From Bacteroidales bacterium (GTDB taxonomy: Bacteria > Bacteroidota > Bacteroidia > Bacteroidales > F082), in NCBI GenBank assembly GCA_017439405.1, contig JAFSJF010000069.1, positions 1-64,000 of the forward strand: a DNA stretch of 64,000 nt, given 5' to 3'. A program made the translations under genes and the position numbers. This document shows positions 28,155-36,487 of this stretch, in pieces. Below the pieces are notes generated by a model, which did not search any database, was not told the origin of the DNA, and saw only the letters and a program-made list of their open reading frames with translations. How positions within the stretch are numbered: the first letter of the stretch is position 1; the number at the start of each line of letters is the position of its first letter.

Positions 28155-28715
28155 ATGAACTACTTGGAAACATTGACCAATACGAGACAGAGAAGCCGCA
28201 GCATGGCTTCCGGCATCTCCTCCATGATTTTGGAAATCAGGAAGGAAAGCATCAAGCAGAGCCTTGGCGACATGGAGACCATGCGTCACCGCCAGGACTA
28301 TGTGGCCACCGTCGACGGGGTGATGTACTACGACGACTCTAAGGCCGAGAGCGTGAACGCCACTTGGTTCACCTTCGAGAACATCGTCAACCCCGTCATC
28401 TGGATTGCGGGAGGCAACGACAAGGAAACCGACTTCAGCGACCTGAAGCCCTCGGTCAGGAAAAACGTCAGGGCACTCATCTGCATCGGGCCGAACAACC
28501 ACAACTTGAGGGAGACCTTCAAGGCCGACATCAAGGAAATCCAACAGGCCGACACCATCGAGACGGCCGTTGAGATGGCCTCGCAAATGGCCCAGGAAGA
28601 CGATATCGTGCTGTTTTCGCCCGCCTGCCGCTCCGACCGTGCAGAAGACTTCGAGGCGCGTGGCAACCGTTTCATCGCAAGCGTAAAGGAACTGGAAAAT
28701 GAGCGCCCTCAATAA
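28155..28715 (+). CDS. murD: MurD reduced to its C-terminal domain (186 residues)
   Basis: The product matches only the end of the ~450-residue D-glutamate ligase. ASGISSMILEIRKESIKQSL and HRQDYVATVDGVMYYDDSKAE align with the last helix of the central domain and the start of the C-terminal domain. WIAGGNDKETDF and LFSPACRSD...DFEARGNRF are the C-terminal landmarks. The UDP-binding domain, the P-loop and the HNxxN motif are absent, and no room remains in the 88-nt gap after mraY. SKATN is changed to SKAES. The reading frame is intact and coupled to ftsW (17-nt overlap), so the domain seems to be kept. It cannot act alone as a ligase. Confidence 0.85.
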   Translation: MNYLETLTNTRQRSRSMASGISSMILEIRKESIKQSLGDMETMRHRQDYVATVDGVMYYDDSKAESVNATWFTFENIVNPVIWIAGGNDKETDFSDLKPSVRKNVRALICIGPNNHNLRETFKADIKEIQQADTIETAVEMASQMAQEDDIVLFSPACRSDRAEDFEARGNRFIASVKELENERPQ

Positions 28716-29994
28716 AATAATACGCGGCGACAAGGTCATCTGGATTGTGGCTTTGCTGTTGGCTATCATCTCCGTGATTGTGGTCTATAGCGCCACCAGC
28801 GCCAGATACTACGGGCAAACCGGGAAGGTGCTGATGAAACATGCGGCCATGTTGCTTTTCGGCTTCGTGATGATGTTCGGTGCGTCGAAAATCAACTACA
28901 AGCGTTATGCGAAAGTCGCTCTGCTGCTGATGATTCCCTGCTTGGCGCTACTGCTCTACACGCTGTTGTTCGGTCGCGACATCAACGATGCCAACCGTTC
29001 CATCAGCCTCGGGGGAATCTCGTTCCAGCCGAGCGAGATGGCCAAAATCATCCTCATCACCTACTTGGCGCGCCAAATCGTGATGATGGGCGACAACTTG
29101 CAGGATTTCAAGGAAGTGATTGTCAAATTGGCCCTTCCCATCCTCGTGACCGCCGCCTTGATTTTCCCGGAAAACCTGTCAACGGCAGCCATCCTGGTGG
29201 CGGTGTGCATGGTGCTGCTTTTCGTGGCACGGGTGAAGTTCCTGCACATTATGGCCATTGTGGGACTCTGCGTCGCAGGAATGGGGTTGTATCTCCTCTT
29301 CGACGCCGCAAAAACCGAAATCGGAAACAAAAGAGCCGAGAAAGCCAGCATTGAGGCAGCGGCAAAAGGCGAGGCAGCCATGCCTTATGTACCCAAGAAG
29401 AACCGCATCAAGACCTGGTCGAATCGTCTCCACGCGATGGGAGAAAGCAAAGAGGAAATCAATCCGTTCGACGACAAGCACATGCAGAGCACTTTCGCGA
29501 AAATCGCGGTGGCCACCAGCTCGTTTTTCGGCAAGGGACCAGGCAAGAGCGAACAGCGCAATTTCCTGCCCCACCCCTATTCCGACTTCATCTACGCCAT
29601 CATCATCGAAGAATATGGCCTCGTGGGAGGGCTTATCGTCCTTATGCTGTATATCATCCTGTTTACGAGGGTTTTGCGTATTTGCATCAAGCGACCGCTC
29701 TCCTTCGGTGCCCTGATGGCCTTCGGATTGGGTTTCCTCGTCATCGTGCAAGCGATGGTCAACATGGGCGTGTCCATCGGACTGTTGCCCGTCACGGGAC
29801 AGCCGCTGCCTTTCGTCAGCATGGGCGGCTCCTCCATTATGGCCACAGGATTGATTATCGGAATGATCCTGAGCGTCACCCGAAGCATAGAGGACGAAAC
29901 CGCCTTGGCCCCAGTCGAGGGAAAGACCGAAAATGAAAACATTGAAGAAGAAATATCAGAAGCAGATGAAAGCGAATCCGAAAATAGTGATTAG
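28699..29994 (+). CDS. ftsW: septal peptidoglycan polymerase FtsW
   Basis: The protein has 431 residues and about ten membrane helices of the SEDS family. Landmarks are VVYSATSAR, RSISLGGISFQPSEMAKI, LIFPENLSTA and LPFVSMGGSS. It polymerises lipid II at the septum with FtsI. The large loop after the central helices and the acidic C-terminal tail (ENIEEEISEADESESENSD) are longer than in E. coli. The start overlaps murD. Confidence 0.95.
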   Translation: MSALNKIIRGDKVIWIVALLLAIISVIVVYSATSARYYGQTGKVLMKHAAMLLFGFVMMFGASKINYKRYAKVALLLMIPCLALLLYTLLFGRDINDANRSISLGGISFQPSEMAKIILITYLARQIVMMGDNLQDFKEVIVKLALPILVTAALIFPENLSTAAILVAVCMVLLFVARVKFLHIMAIVGLCVAGMGLYLLFDAAKTEIGNKRAEKASIEAAAKGEAAMPYVPKKNRIKTWSNRLHAMGESKEEINPFDDKHMQSTFAKIAVATSSFFGKGPGKSEQRNFLPHPYSDFIYAIIIEEYGLVGGLIVLMLYIILFTRVLRICIKRPLSFGALMAFGLGFLVIVQAMVNMGVSIGLLPVTGQPLPFVSMGGSSIMATGLIIGMILSVTRSIEDETALAPVEGKTENENIEEEISEADESESENSD

Positions 29995-31069
29995 CGGCGG
30001 CGGCACGGGAGGCCACATCTTCCCCGCCATCGCCATCGCGGATGCCCTGAAGCGCAGGTTTCCCGAGGCCGACATCCTATTCATCGGCGCGAAAGGCCGC
30101 ATGGAGATGGAGCGCGTGCCCAAGGCGGGCTATCCCATCGAAGGGTTGTGGATCAGCGGCATGACCAAGGACATCAAGTCGCTTGCCCTGCCCCTTAAGC
30201 TCACCCACAGCTTCAACCACGCCATCGCCATCCTGAAACGCTTCAAGCCCGACGTGGTCATCGGCGTGGGCGGTTTCGCCAGCGGCCCGACGCTGATGGG
30301 CGCCAACTTCCTCGGCATCCCCACCGTGATTCAAGAGCAGAACTCCTATCCCGGAAAGACCAACCGCAACGTGGGCAAGAAGGCCAAAGCCATTTGCGTG
30401 GCCTACGACCACATGGAGCAATGGTTTCCGAAAGAGAAAATCCATCTCACGGGCAACCCGTTGCGAGCCAACATTTCCACAAGCGGCACCCGCGAGGAAG
30501 CCGCTGAATACTTCCATCTCGATGCCAACAAGCCCGTCATGCTTTTGGTCGGCGGAAGCCAAGGCGCATTGGGCATCAACAAGGGCATCAGCGCACAGTT
30601 GAACAAGTTCAAGGGCAACGACTTGCAACTCATCTGGCAAACCGGAAAGAGCTACTTTGACCAAGCAAGCCAAGAAGCAAAAGCCTTGGGCTTGGAAAAC
30701 AAGGTGAAGCCCACCGTCTTCATCGACCGCATGGACTTGGCATACACCCTTGCCGATGTGGTCGTCTCGCGTGCCGGCGCCATGTCGATTTCGGAACTCG
30801 CGCTTGTGCGGAAGCCCGTCATCTTCGTGCCGCTCCCGACAGCCGCCGAAGACCACCAAACCAAAAACGCACAGCGCCTAGTCGATGCCAAGGCCGCCCT
30901 CTTGGTGAAAAACGCAGAGACGGAGGCCGAGCTGATTCCGACCCTGCTTAGGCTCGTCGGCGACCCCGACTTGCAACAAAGCATGAGCAGAAACATCGGA
31001 CGATTCGCCCGCCCTAACGCGGCTGAGGACATAGTTCAAGTTATTGTTGACACTTGTTTTGGTAGTTAG
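29966..31069 (+). CDS. murG: UDP-GlcNAc:lipid I N-acetylglucosaminyltransferase MurG
   Basis: The protein has 367 residues from ATG 29966. It starts KIVISGGGTGGHIFPAIAIAD and has GFASGPTLMGA, QEQNSYPGKTNR, HLTGNPLR, VGGSQGALGIN, SRAGAMSISEL and PLPTAAEDHQTKNA. It makes lipid II at the inner face of the membrane. The start chosen lies 29 nt inside ftsW. An ATG 11 codons earlier would add a lysine-rich extension. Confidence 0.96.
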   Translation: MKANPKIVISGGGTGGHIFPAIAIADALKRRFPEADILFIGAKGRMEMERVPKAGYPIEGLWISGMTKDIKSLALPLKLTHSFNHAIAILKRFKPDVVIGVGGFASGPTLMGANFLGIPTVIQEQNSYPGKTNRNVGKKAKAICVAYDHMEQWFPKEKIHLTGNPLRANISTSGTREEAAEYFHLDANKPVMLLVGGSQGALGINKGISAQLNKFKGNDLQLIWQTGKSYFDQASQEAKALGLENKVKPTVFIDRMDLAYTLADVVVSRAGAMSISELALVRKPVIFVPLPTAAEDHQTKNAQRLVDAKAALLVKNAETEAELIPTLLRLVGDPDLQQSMSRNIGRFARPNAAEDIVQVIVDTCFGS

Positions 31070-31172
31070 AAGCTATGAATTGAAAACCAACCCCGTAGGG
31101 GGGCGACAGACAATAGGCAGGCGGTGTAAACCCCGGCCGACAATAAAAACGACAACGAAATAAGAATCCAAA

Positions 31173-32519
31173 ATGAACAACGGAGAAGGACATACGATTT
31201 ATTTTTTGGGCATCGGCGGCATTGGCATGAGCGCCCTCGCCCGCTACTACCACAGCCAAGGCTACACCGTGGCCGGCTACGACCGTACTTCTTCGCCGCT
31301 CACCAACGAACTAGAACATGAGGGCATGGCAATCCATTATGAAGACAACCCCAACCTATTGCCTGCCCTCATTGATTTTGTCGTCTATACACCCGCTGTC
31401 CCGAGCGACCTCCTTGAATTTGAGGCACTCAGGCAGCGCGACATCCCGATGATGAAACGTTCTGAGGCCTTGGGCAAGATTTCAGAGAACCACTTCACCA
31501 TCGCAGTGGCCGGAACCCATGGCAAGACCACCACCACCGCCATGATCGCCCACATCCTCAACCACAGCCGCATCGACACGACAGCCTTCATCGGAGGAAT
31601 CGCCAACAACTTCGAGAGCAACCTGCTCCTTGGCAAAAAGAAAGACAGCGTCTTGGTAGTCGAAGCCGACGAGTTCGACCGTTCCTTCCTACAGCTCCAC
31701 CCCGACGTCAGCATCATCGGCTCCATCGACGCCGACCATCTGGACATCTACGGCGACAAGGAACACCTTGTGGAAAGCTTCAACGCCTTCGCGAAACTCA
31801 CCAAACGCAACATCATCGCCAGGGAAGACCTTGACATCGAAGATTCATGGAACCGCATCACATACGGCTTCGGTGAGGACTGCAAATACCAAATCGTCCT
31901 CGGAAGCAGCGGCAACGGCTATACCTCGTTCAGCATCAAAGGCGAAGGCCAGGACAACTTCAAGATCATCATTCCCATGGCGGGAATACACAATGTGCTT
32001 AACGCCACCGCCGCCTTTGTAGCCTCACGACGCGTCGGCATCTCGCGCAACTCCATTGCCGAAGCTCTACACACCTTCAAAGGCGTGAAGCGTCGCTTCG
32101 ACATCAGAGTGAACAACGAAAAACACTGCTATATAGACGATTACGCGCATCACCCTACGGAAATCAAGGCCTGCCTGCAAGCCATCAGGGACTTCTATCC
32201 CAACATGCGACTCACCCTCGTCTTCCAACCACATCTCTACAGCCGTACCCGCGACTTCATGGACGAGTTCGCCGAGGTTCTGGCCAATGCCGACGAGCTA
32301 ATCCTCTTGGGCATATACCCCGCGAGGGAAGAACCCATCCCCGGCATTTCTTCAGAATGCTTGTTGGAAAAAGTGAAACTGTCCGACAAGAAACTCGTTT
32401 CCAAAACGAGACTCACCAACCTGGTTTCCAACGAGAAGCCCGAGCTTTTGGTGACGATGGGCGCCGGAGACATCGACCGCTTTGTTGAACCTTTGGAAAA
32501 AATGATTGCGACATGGTAA
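31173..32519 (+). CDS. murC: UDP-MurNAc:L-alanine ligase MurC
   Basis: The protein has 448 residues. It opens with IYFLGIGGIGMSALARYY. The ATPase P-loop is VAGTHGKTTTTAM, with VEADEFDRSF and the central IDADHLDIYG. The C-terminal part has YIDDYAHHPTEI and VFQPHLYSRT. It adds L-alanine to UDP-MurNAc. A 103-nt gap separates it from murG, which is unusually loose for this operon, and the stop overlaps ftsQ by 7 nt. Confidence 0.96.
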   Translation: MNNGEGHTIYFLGIGGIGMSALARYYHSQGYTVAGYDRTSSPLTNELEHEGMAIHYEDNPNLLPALIDFVVYTPAVPSDLLEFEALRQRDIPMMKRSEALGKISENHFTIAVAGTHGKTTTTAMIAHILNHSRIDTTAFIGGIANNFESNLLLGKKKDSVLVVEADEFDRSFLQLHPDVSIIGSIDADHLDIYGDKEHLVESFNAFAKLTKRNIIAREDLDIEDSWNRITYGFGEDCKYQIVLGSSGNGYTSFSIKGEGQDNFKIIIPMAGIHNVLNATAAFVASRRVGISRNSIAEALHTFKGVKRRFDIRVNNEKHCYIDDYAHHPTEIKACLQAIRDFYPNMRLTLVFQPHLYSRTRDFMDEFAEVLANADELILLGIYPAREEPIPGISSECLLEKVKLSDKKLVSKTRLTNLVSNEKPELLVTMGAGDIDRFVEPLEKMIATW

Positions 32520-33283
32520 AGAAGATTCTAAGCATATTGGCCTGGATTGTCACTGCCGGAGCGCTGATTGCCTTGTTCGTCGTCGCCCGCGAGCATTACT
32601 TGGACACGCCCGTCGGTTCCGTCGCCTTGAACATCGAGCGCAGCACCGACAGCGGTTTCGTCAAGAGCAAGTCCGTGCTGGCCGACATCGATGCCTTCAG
32701 CGCCAATGCCAAGATCGGCACCGTCAACATGGAAGGCATCCGCAAGCAGTTGGATTCCAACCCTTGGATTGAAAGCTCCTCGGCCTACATCGACCTCAGC
32801 GCCGTAATAAACGTCAACATCAAGGAATACGAGCCTATCATGAGGATCTTCGACAAGAACGGCAAATCGGCCTATGTGACCTCCGAGGGCATCTTGATAC
32901 CCACCAGCATGGGATACACGCCGCACGTCCTCATCGCAAGCGGCAACTATACACTTGACGACAAACAACTTGGCCATCAGCTCTGCGACACTGTCGAGGC
33001 CGACCGAAACATCCTCAACACCCTACAGGTCTTTGAGGCCATCCAACGAAACGGAACACTGGAAAACAGTATCGGACAACTCTATTGCAATTCGAGGAAC
33101 GAGTTTGAGATTGTGGCCAAGGGCATCCCTTCAAGGATTGTCTTAGGCAGTGCTGACAACCTCGACGACAAGCTGAGGAGGCTCGAAATCTTCATCAGCC
33201 AAAAGGCTGGAAGCGCAGAGCTATGGCGCTACAATAGAATCGACCTACAATACAAAAACCAAATAGTTTGCACAAAAAGATAA
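32513..33283 (+). CDS. ftsQ: FtsQ-like divisome protein
   Basis: The protein has 256 residues. One N-terminal membrane helix (ILSILAWIVTAGALIALFVV) is followed by a periplasmic region. A POTRA-like segment contains NMEGIRKQLDSNPWIESSSAYID, and the later LDDKLRRLEIF and YNRIDLQYKNQIVC match FtsQ ends. It links FtsL/B to the divisome. It lies between murC and ftsA as in other Bacteroidota. Confidence 0.9.
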   Translation: MVKKILSILAWIVTAGALIALFVVAREHYLDTPVGSVALNIERSTDSGFVKSKSVLADIDAFSANAKIGTVNMEGIRKQLDSNPWIESSSAYIDLSAVINVNIKEYEPIMRIFDKNGKSAYVTSEGILIPTSMGYTPHVLIASGNYTLDDKQLGHQLCDTVEADRNILNTLQVFEAIQRNGTLENSIGQLYCNSRNEFEIVAKGIPSRIVLGSADNLDDKLRRLEIFISQKAGSAELWRYNRIDLQYKNQIVCTKR

Positions 33284-33287
33284 AGCC

Positions 33288-34634
33288 ATGAATGAAGGAA
33301 AAATCATCGTCGGATTAGACATCGGCACCACCAAGGTAGCCTGCATTGTGGGCAGGAAAGCCGACAACGGGAAAATCGAAATCTTGGGTTACGGCAAGAC
33401 CATATCGACAGGCGTTCGACGTGGCGTGGTCACCAACATATTCGAAACCGTCAACGCCATCAAGCAAGCCGTGAAACAAGCATCTGACCAGTCGGGCGTG
33501 GAAATCAACCGCGTCAGCGTCGGCATCGCCGGTCAGCACATCAAGAGCCTCCAGCACAGAGGCGTGATGATGCGAGACAACCACGAGACCGAGATCACGG
33601 AAGCCGAACTGGAACGTCTGCGCAACGACACGTTCAAGATCAACATGATGCCTGGAGAGGAAATCATCGACATCATCCGCCAAGACACCTATGTGGACGG
33701 AGAATTGGCCAGCAATCCCGTGGGCATGCTGGGCAGCAAGATAGAAGCCAACTTCCACGTCATCATCGGGCAGACCTCAGCGGCGAAGAACATCATCAAA
33801 TGCATCGAAAACGCCGGCTTGGAGATGGACTATATGATCCTTGAGCCTATCGCCTCGGCACAGGCCGTCCTGGACGAAGAGGAAAAAGACGCCGGCGTGG
33901 TCCTCGTCGATATCGGTGGCGGCACAACCGACATCGCCATATTCAAGGAAAAGAAGATACAGCACACTGCCGTCATCCCCTTCGGCGGCAACATCATCAC
34001 CGAGGACATCTGCACAGGCTGCTCAATCATCCGCCATTACGCCGAGGAAGTGAAAGTGAAGTTCGGCTCCGCACTGGCCGAAAAGAACCGTGACGACGAG
34101 GTGGTGTCCATCCCTGGCATCAAGGGGAAGGCGCCAAAGGAGATCTCATTCAAGAACCTGGCCGGCATCATCCAGTCGCGTCTGGAGGAGATTTTCGAGC
34201 TGGTGAACTACGAAATCCAAAAGACCAAGTCAAGCAACAACCTGATTGCTGGCATCGTCCTCACCGGTGGCGGCGCCATGATGAAACACATCCAGCAGTT
34301 GGCGGAATTCAAGACGGGATTGGAGTCCCGAATCGGCTATCCTAACGAGCATCTCGCGGAAAACACGCTCAAGGAGCTTTCGAGCCCCATGTATGCCACC
34401 GCCATCGGCATCGTCATTGAGACCATCGCCCGCATGGAACACGACGAGCAGCTGCAACGCTCACAAGCCGCAGAGCGAACCAAGCCCATAGTGCAAGCAC
34501 CGCCCCAAACCATCGACCCCGAAACGGTCATGGAGGAAGAGACCCGTCCCACCGACAGCGAGCCCAAGCCCAAAGGCTGGACCAAAATCATCACCAGACT
34601 ATCCAATTTGCTCAAACCCGAAGAAATCGACTAA
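33288..34634 (+). CDS. ftsA: divisome actin homologue FtsA
   Basis: The protein has 448 residues with actin-fold phosphate motifs: IVGLDIGTTKVACIVG, VVLVDIGGGTTDIAIF and IVLTGGGAMMKHI. A 1C domain insert (SVGIAGQHIKS) marks FtsA rather than MreB. The C-terminal GWTKIITRLSNLLK is an amphipathic membrane-targeting helix that tethers FtsZ filaments. It lies 4 nt after ftsQ and 12 nt before ftsZ. Confidence 0.97.
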   Translation: MNEGKIIVGLDIGTTKVACIVGRKADNGKIEILGYGKTISTGVRRGVVTNIFETVNAIKQAVKQASDQSGVEINRVSVGIAGQHIKSLQHRGVMMRDNHETEITEAELERLRNDTFKINMMPGEEIIDIIRQDTYVDGELASNPVGMLGSKIEANFHVIIGQTSAAKNIIKCIENAGLEMDYMILEPIASAQAVLDEEEKDAGVVLVDIGGGTTDIAIFKEKKIQHTAVIPFGGNIITEDICTGCSIIRHYAEEVKVKFGSALAEKNRDDEVVSIPGIKGKAPKEISFKNLAGIIQSRLEEIFELVNYEIQKTKSSNNLIAGIVLTGGGAMMKHIQQLAEFKTGLESRIGYPNEHLAENTLKELSSPMYATAIGIVIETIARMEHDEQLQRSQAAERTKPIVQAPPQTIDPETVMEEETRPTDSEPKPKGWTKIITRLSNLLKPEEID

Positions 34635-34646
34635 TACCCTATTACC

Positions 34647-36374
34647 ATGGACGAATATTACACCAATACCCAACAGGACGTGCCGTTCAAGCCCGTCAAC
34701 GCCGAAATCCCCAACTACATCAAGGTCATCGGCGTAGGCGGCGGCGGCGGCAACGCCGTCAGCCACATGATGGAGGAAGGCATCACTGGCGTTGACTTCA
34801 TCCTCTGCAACACCGACTACCAAGCCCTCATGAAAAGCGGCGTCAAGACCAAGGTGCATCTTGGCAAGCGCGAATTGGGCGCAGGCAACGACCCGAACAA
34901 AGGCCGTGAAGCCGCAGAAATGAGCAAAGACGAGATCTCGGCGCTCTTGGACGAGAACACCAAGATGCTCTTCGTCACCGCCGGCATGGGTGGTGGCACC
35001 GGCACCGGAGGAGCGCCCGTCATCGCCAAAATCGCCAAGGACAAAGGCATCCTCACCGTAGGCATCGTCACACTGCCCATGGAACGCGAAGGCCGCCGGC
35101 GCAAGATGCAAGCCCTTTCAGGCATCGAGGAACTCAAGAAATGCGTGGACGCCCTCATCCTCATCAGCACCGACAAGCTGCGCGACCAATATGGCAACCT
35201 GAAGCTTTCCGAGGCCTTCCACAAGGCCGACGACGTGTTGACCACCGCCGCGAAGGGCATCGCAGAAATCATCACGGTGCCGGGCCTCGTCAACGTGGAC
35301 TTTGAAGACGTCAAAACCGTCATGAAAGACAGCGGCAAGGCCATCATGGGAGCCGGGACCGCCGAAGGCGAAGGCCGTGCCGAAAAGGCCATCAAAGCCG
35401 CCATACACTCACCCCTGCTCAACGACTCCAACATCGAAGGCGCGCAAAACATCCTGCTTTACATCACTTCCGGAACCGACGAAGTCACCATGGACGAAGT
35501 CGACGAAATCCTCGAGATTGCGCAAGCCTCTTGCGGCAACAACTCTGACGTCATTTGGGGCAACGGCACCGACGAGAACCTTGGCGAAGCCTTGTGCGTG
35601 ACGCTCATCGCCACAGGCTTCAACCACGAGCAAAGCCTCGTCACCAAAACGGCGGAGAAGACCTACGGCCCCGTCGAAAAGACGCAAAACGGCGAGAAGA
35701 GAATTTACGACCTCTCGGGCAAAGTGGTCTCTAACGCCCCCGAAACGCCAGCGATGCAGGAAAAGGCTCCCGAAGAGACTCCGGCCGCCCCCATCAGCAT
35801 AGCCGCTTCAGAACTCATGGAGACAAAGCCTGCCCCCCCCAAGCCCGAACAGACCCGACCCGCTCATGAAGACAAAATCATCAAACACACCCTGTTTGGC
35901 TTGGAAGAAGACGAAATCGAGACCGAGCCAAAGACGGAAACGCCTACGCATCAGTTTGTTGCCCCCGAACCCATGCGCCCCACCTTCGAACCGCAACCCG
36001 ACCCCAAGCCCACCGTCAAGGTTTTCCAGAACCCTTTCCGGAAAGACAACGACGACGAAGGCTTCGAAATCACCTCACGCATCATGACGAAAGAGGAAAT
36101 CACGGCCAAAGCCGCACAAGAAGTCGCCATCCTTGAAACAAAGAAAGCGAAAGAAAGCGACCCGAAGGAAGAACTCAAACGCCAAAGACTGCGCGCCCTC
36201 AGCATGAACTTCAGGACCCAAAGAGGATTGGAAGAGCTTGAAAACCAACCCGCTTACCTGCGACGCAATGTGGATATCAACGATTCCAACTTGGACAACG
36301 ACATGTCACATTACGCAACTTCTCAAAACGGCATCAGCGGCGAAAACACCTTTCTGCACGACAACGTTGACTGA
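34647..36374 (+). CDS. ftsZ: division tubulin homologue FtsZ with long C-terminal linker
   Basis: The protein has 575 residues. The GTP-binding core (about 20-330) has VIGVGGGGGNAVSHM and the T4 loop GGGTGTG at 115-121, then NVDFEDVKTVM. A roughly 220-residue charged, proline-rich linker follows, and the protein ends FLHDNVD, a tail of the type seen in Bacteroidota FtsZ. The linker is long for the family. It forms the Z ring and is the last gene of the cluster, followed by an inverted repeat. Confidence 0.97.
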   Translation: MDEYYTNTQQDVPFKPVNAEIPNYIKVIGVGGGGGNAVSHMMEEGITGVDFILCNTDYQALMKSGVKTKVHLGKRELGAGNDPNKGREAAEMSKDEISALLDENTKMLFVTAGMGGGTGTGGAPVIAKIAKDKGILTVGIVTLPMEREGRRRKMQALSGIEELKKCVDALILISTDKLRDQYGNLKLSEAFHKADDVLTTAAKGIAEIITVPGLVNVDFEDVKTVMKDSGKAIMGAGTAEGEGRAEKAIKAAIHSPLLNDSNIEGAQNILLYITSGTDEVTMDEVDEILEIAQASCGNNSDVIWGNGTDENLGEALCVTLIATGFNHEQSLVTKTAEKTYGPVEKTQNGEKRIYDLSGKVVSNAPETPAMQEKAPEETPAAPISIAASELMETKPAPPKPEQTRPAHEDKIIKHTLFGLEEDEIETEPKTETPTHQFVAPEPMRPTFEPQPDPKPTVKVFQNPFRKDNDDEGFEITSRIMTKEEITAKAAQEVAILETKKAKESDPKEELKRQRLRALSMNFRTQRGLEELENQPAYLRRNVDINDSNLDNDMSHYATSQNGISGENTFLHDNVD

Positions 36375-36411
36375 AACACAAGGCTTTATCCGACAAACTA
36401 TTGGTTTTTTC

Positions 36412-36445
36412 CCAAAGGAGGCGTGATAATTCGCGCCTCCTTTGG
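36412..36445. terminator. inverted repeat after ftsZ, probable terminator
   Basis: A perfect 12-bp stem (36412-36423 with 36434-36445) closes a 10-nt loop. It has no T tract on the plus strand, but T-rich sequence precedes it, so function as a terminator is less certain. Confidence 0.55.
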
Positions 36446-36473
36446 CTTGATAACACCAAAAAAACTATCTTTG
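36441..36473 (+). promoter_or_regulatory. promoter of the gene at 36488 (TTTG, 21 bp, TATCTTTG)
   Basis: TTTG at 36441-36444 and TATCTTTG at 36466-36473 are separated by 21 bp. The -7 box ends 14 nt before the start codon, so the leader would be only a few nucleotides. Confidence 0.7.
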
Positions 36474-36487
36474 CAAAAAAATAGATC

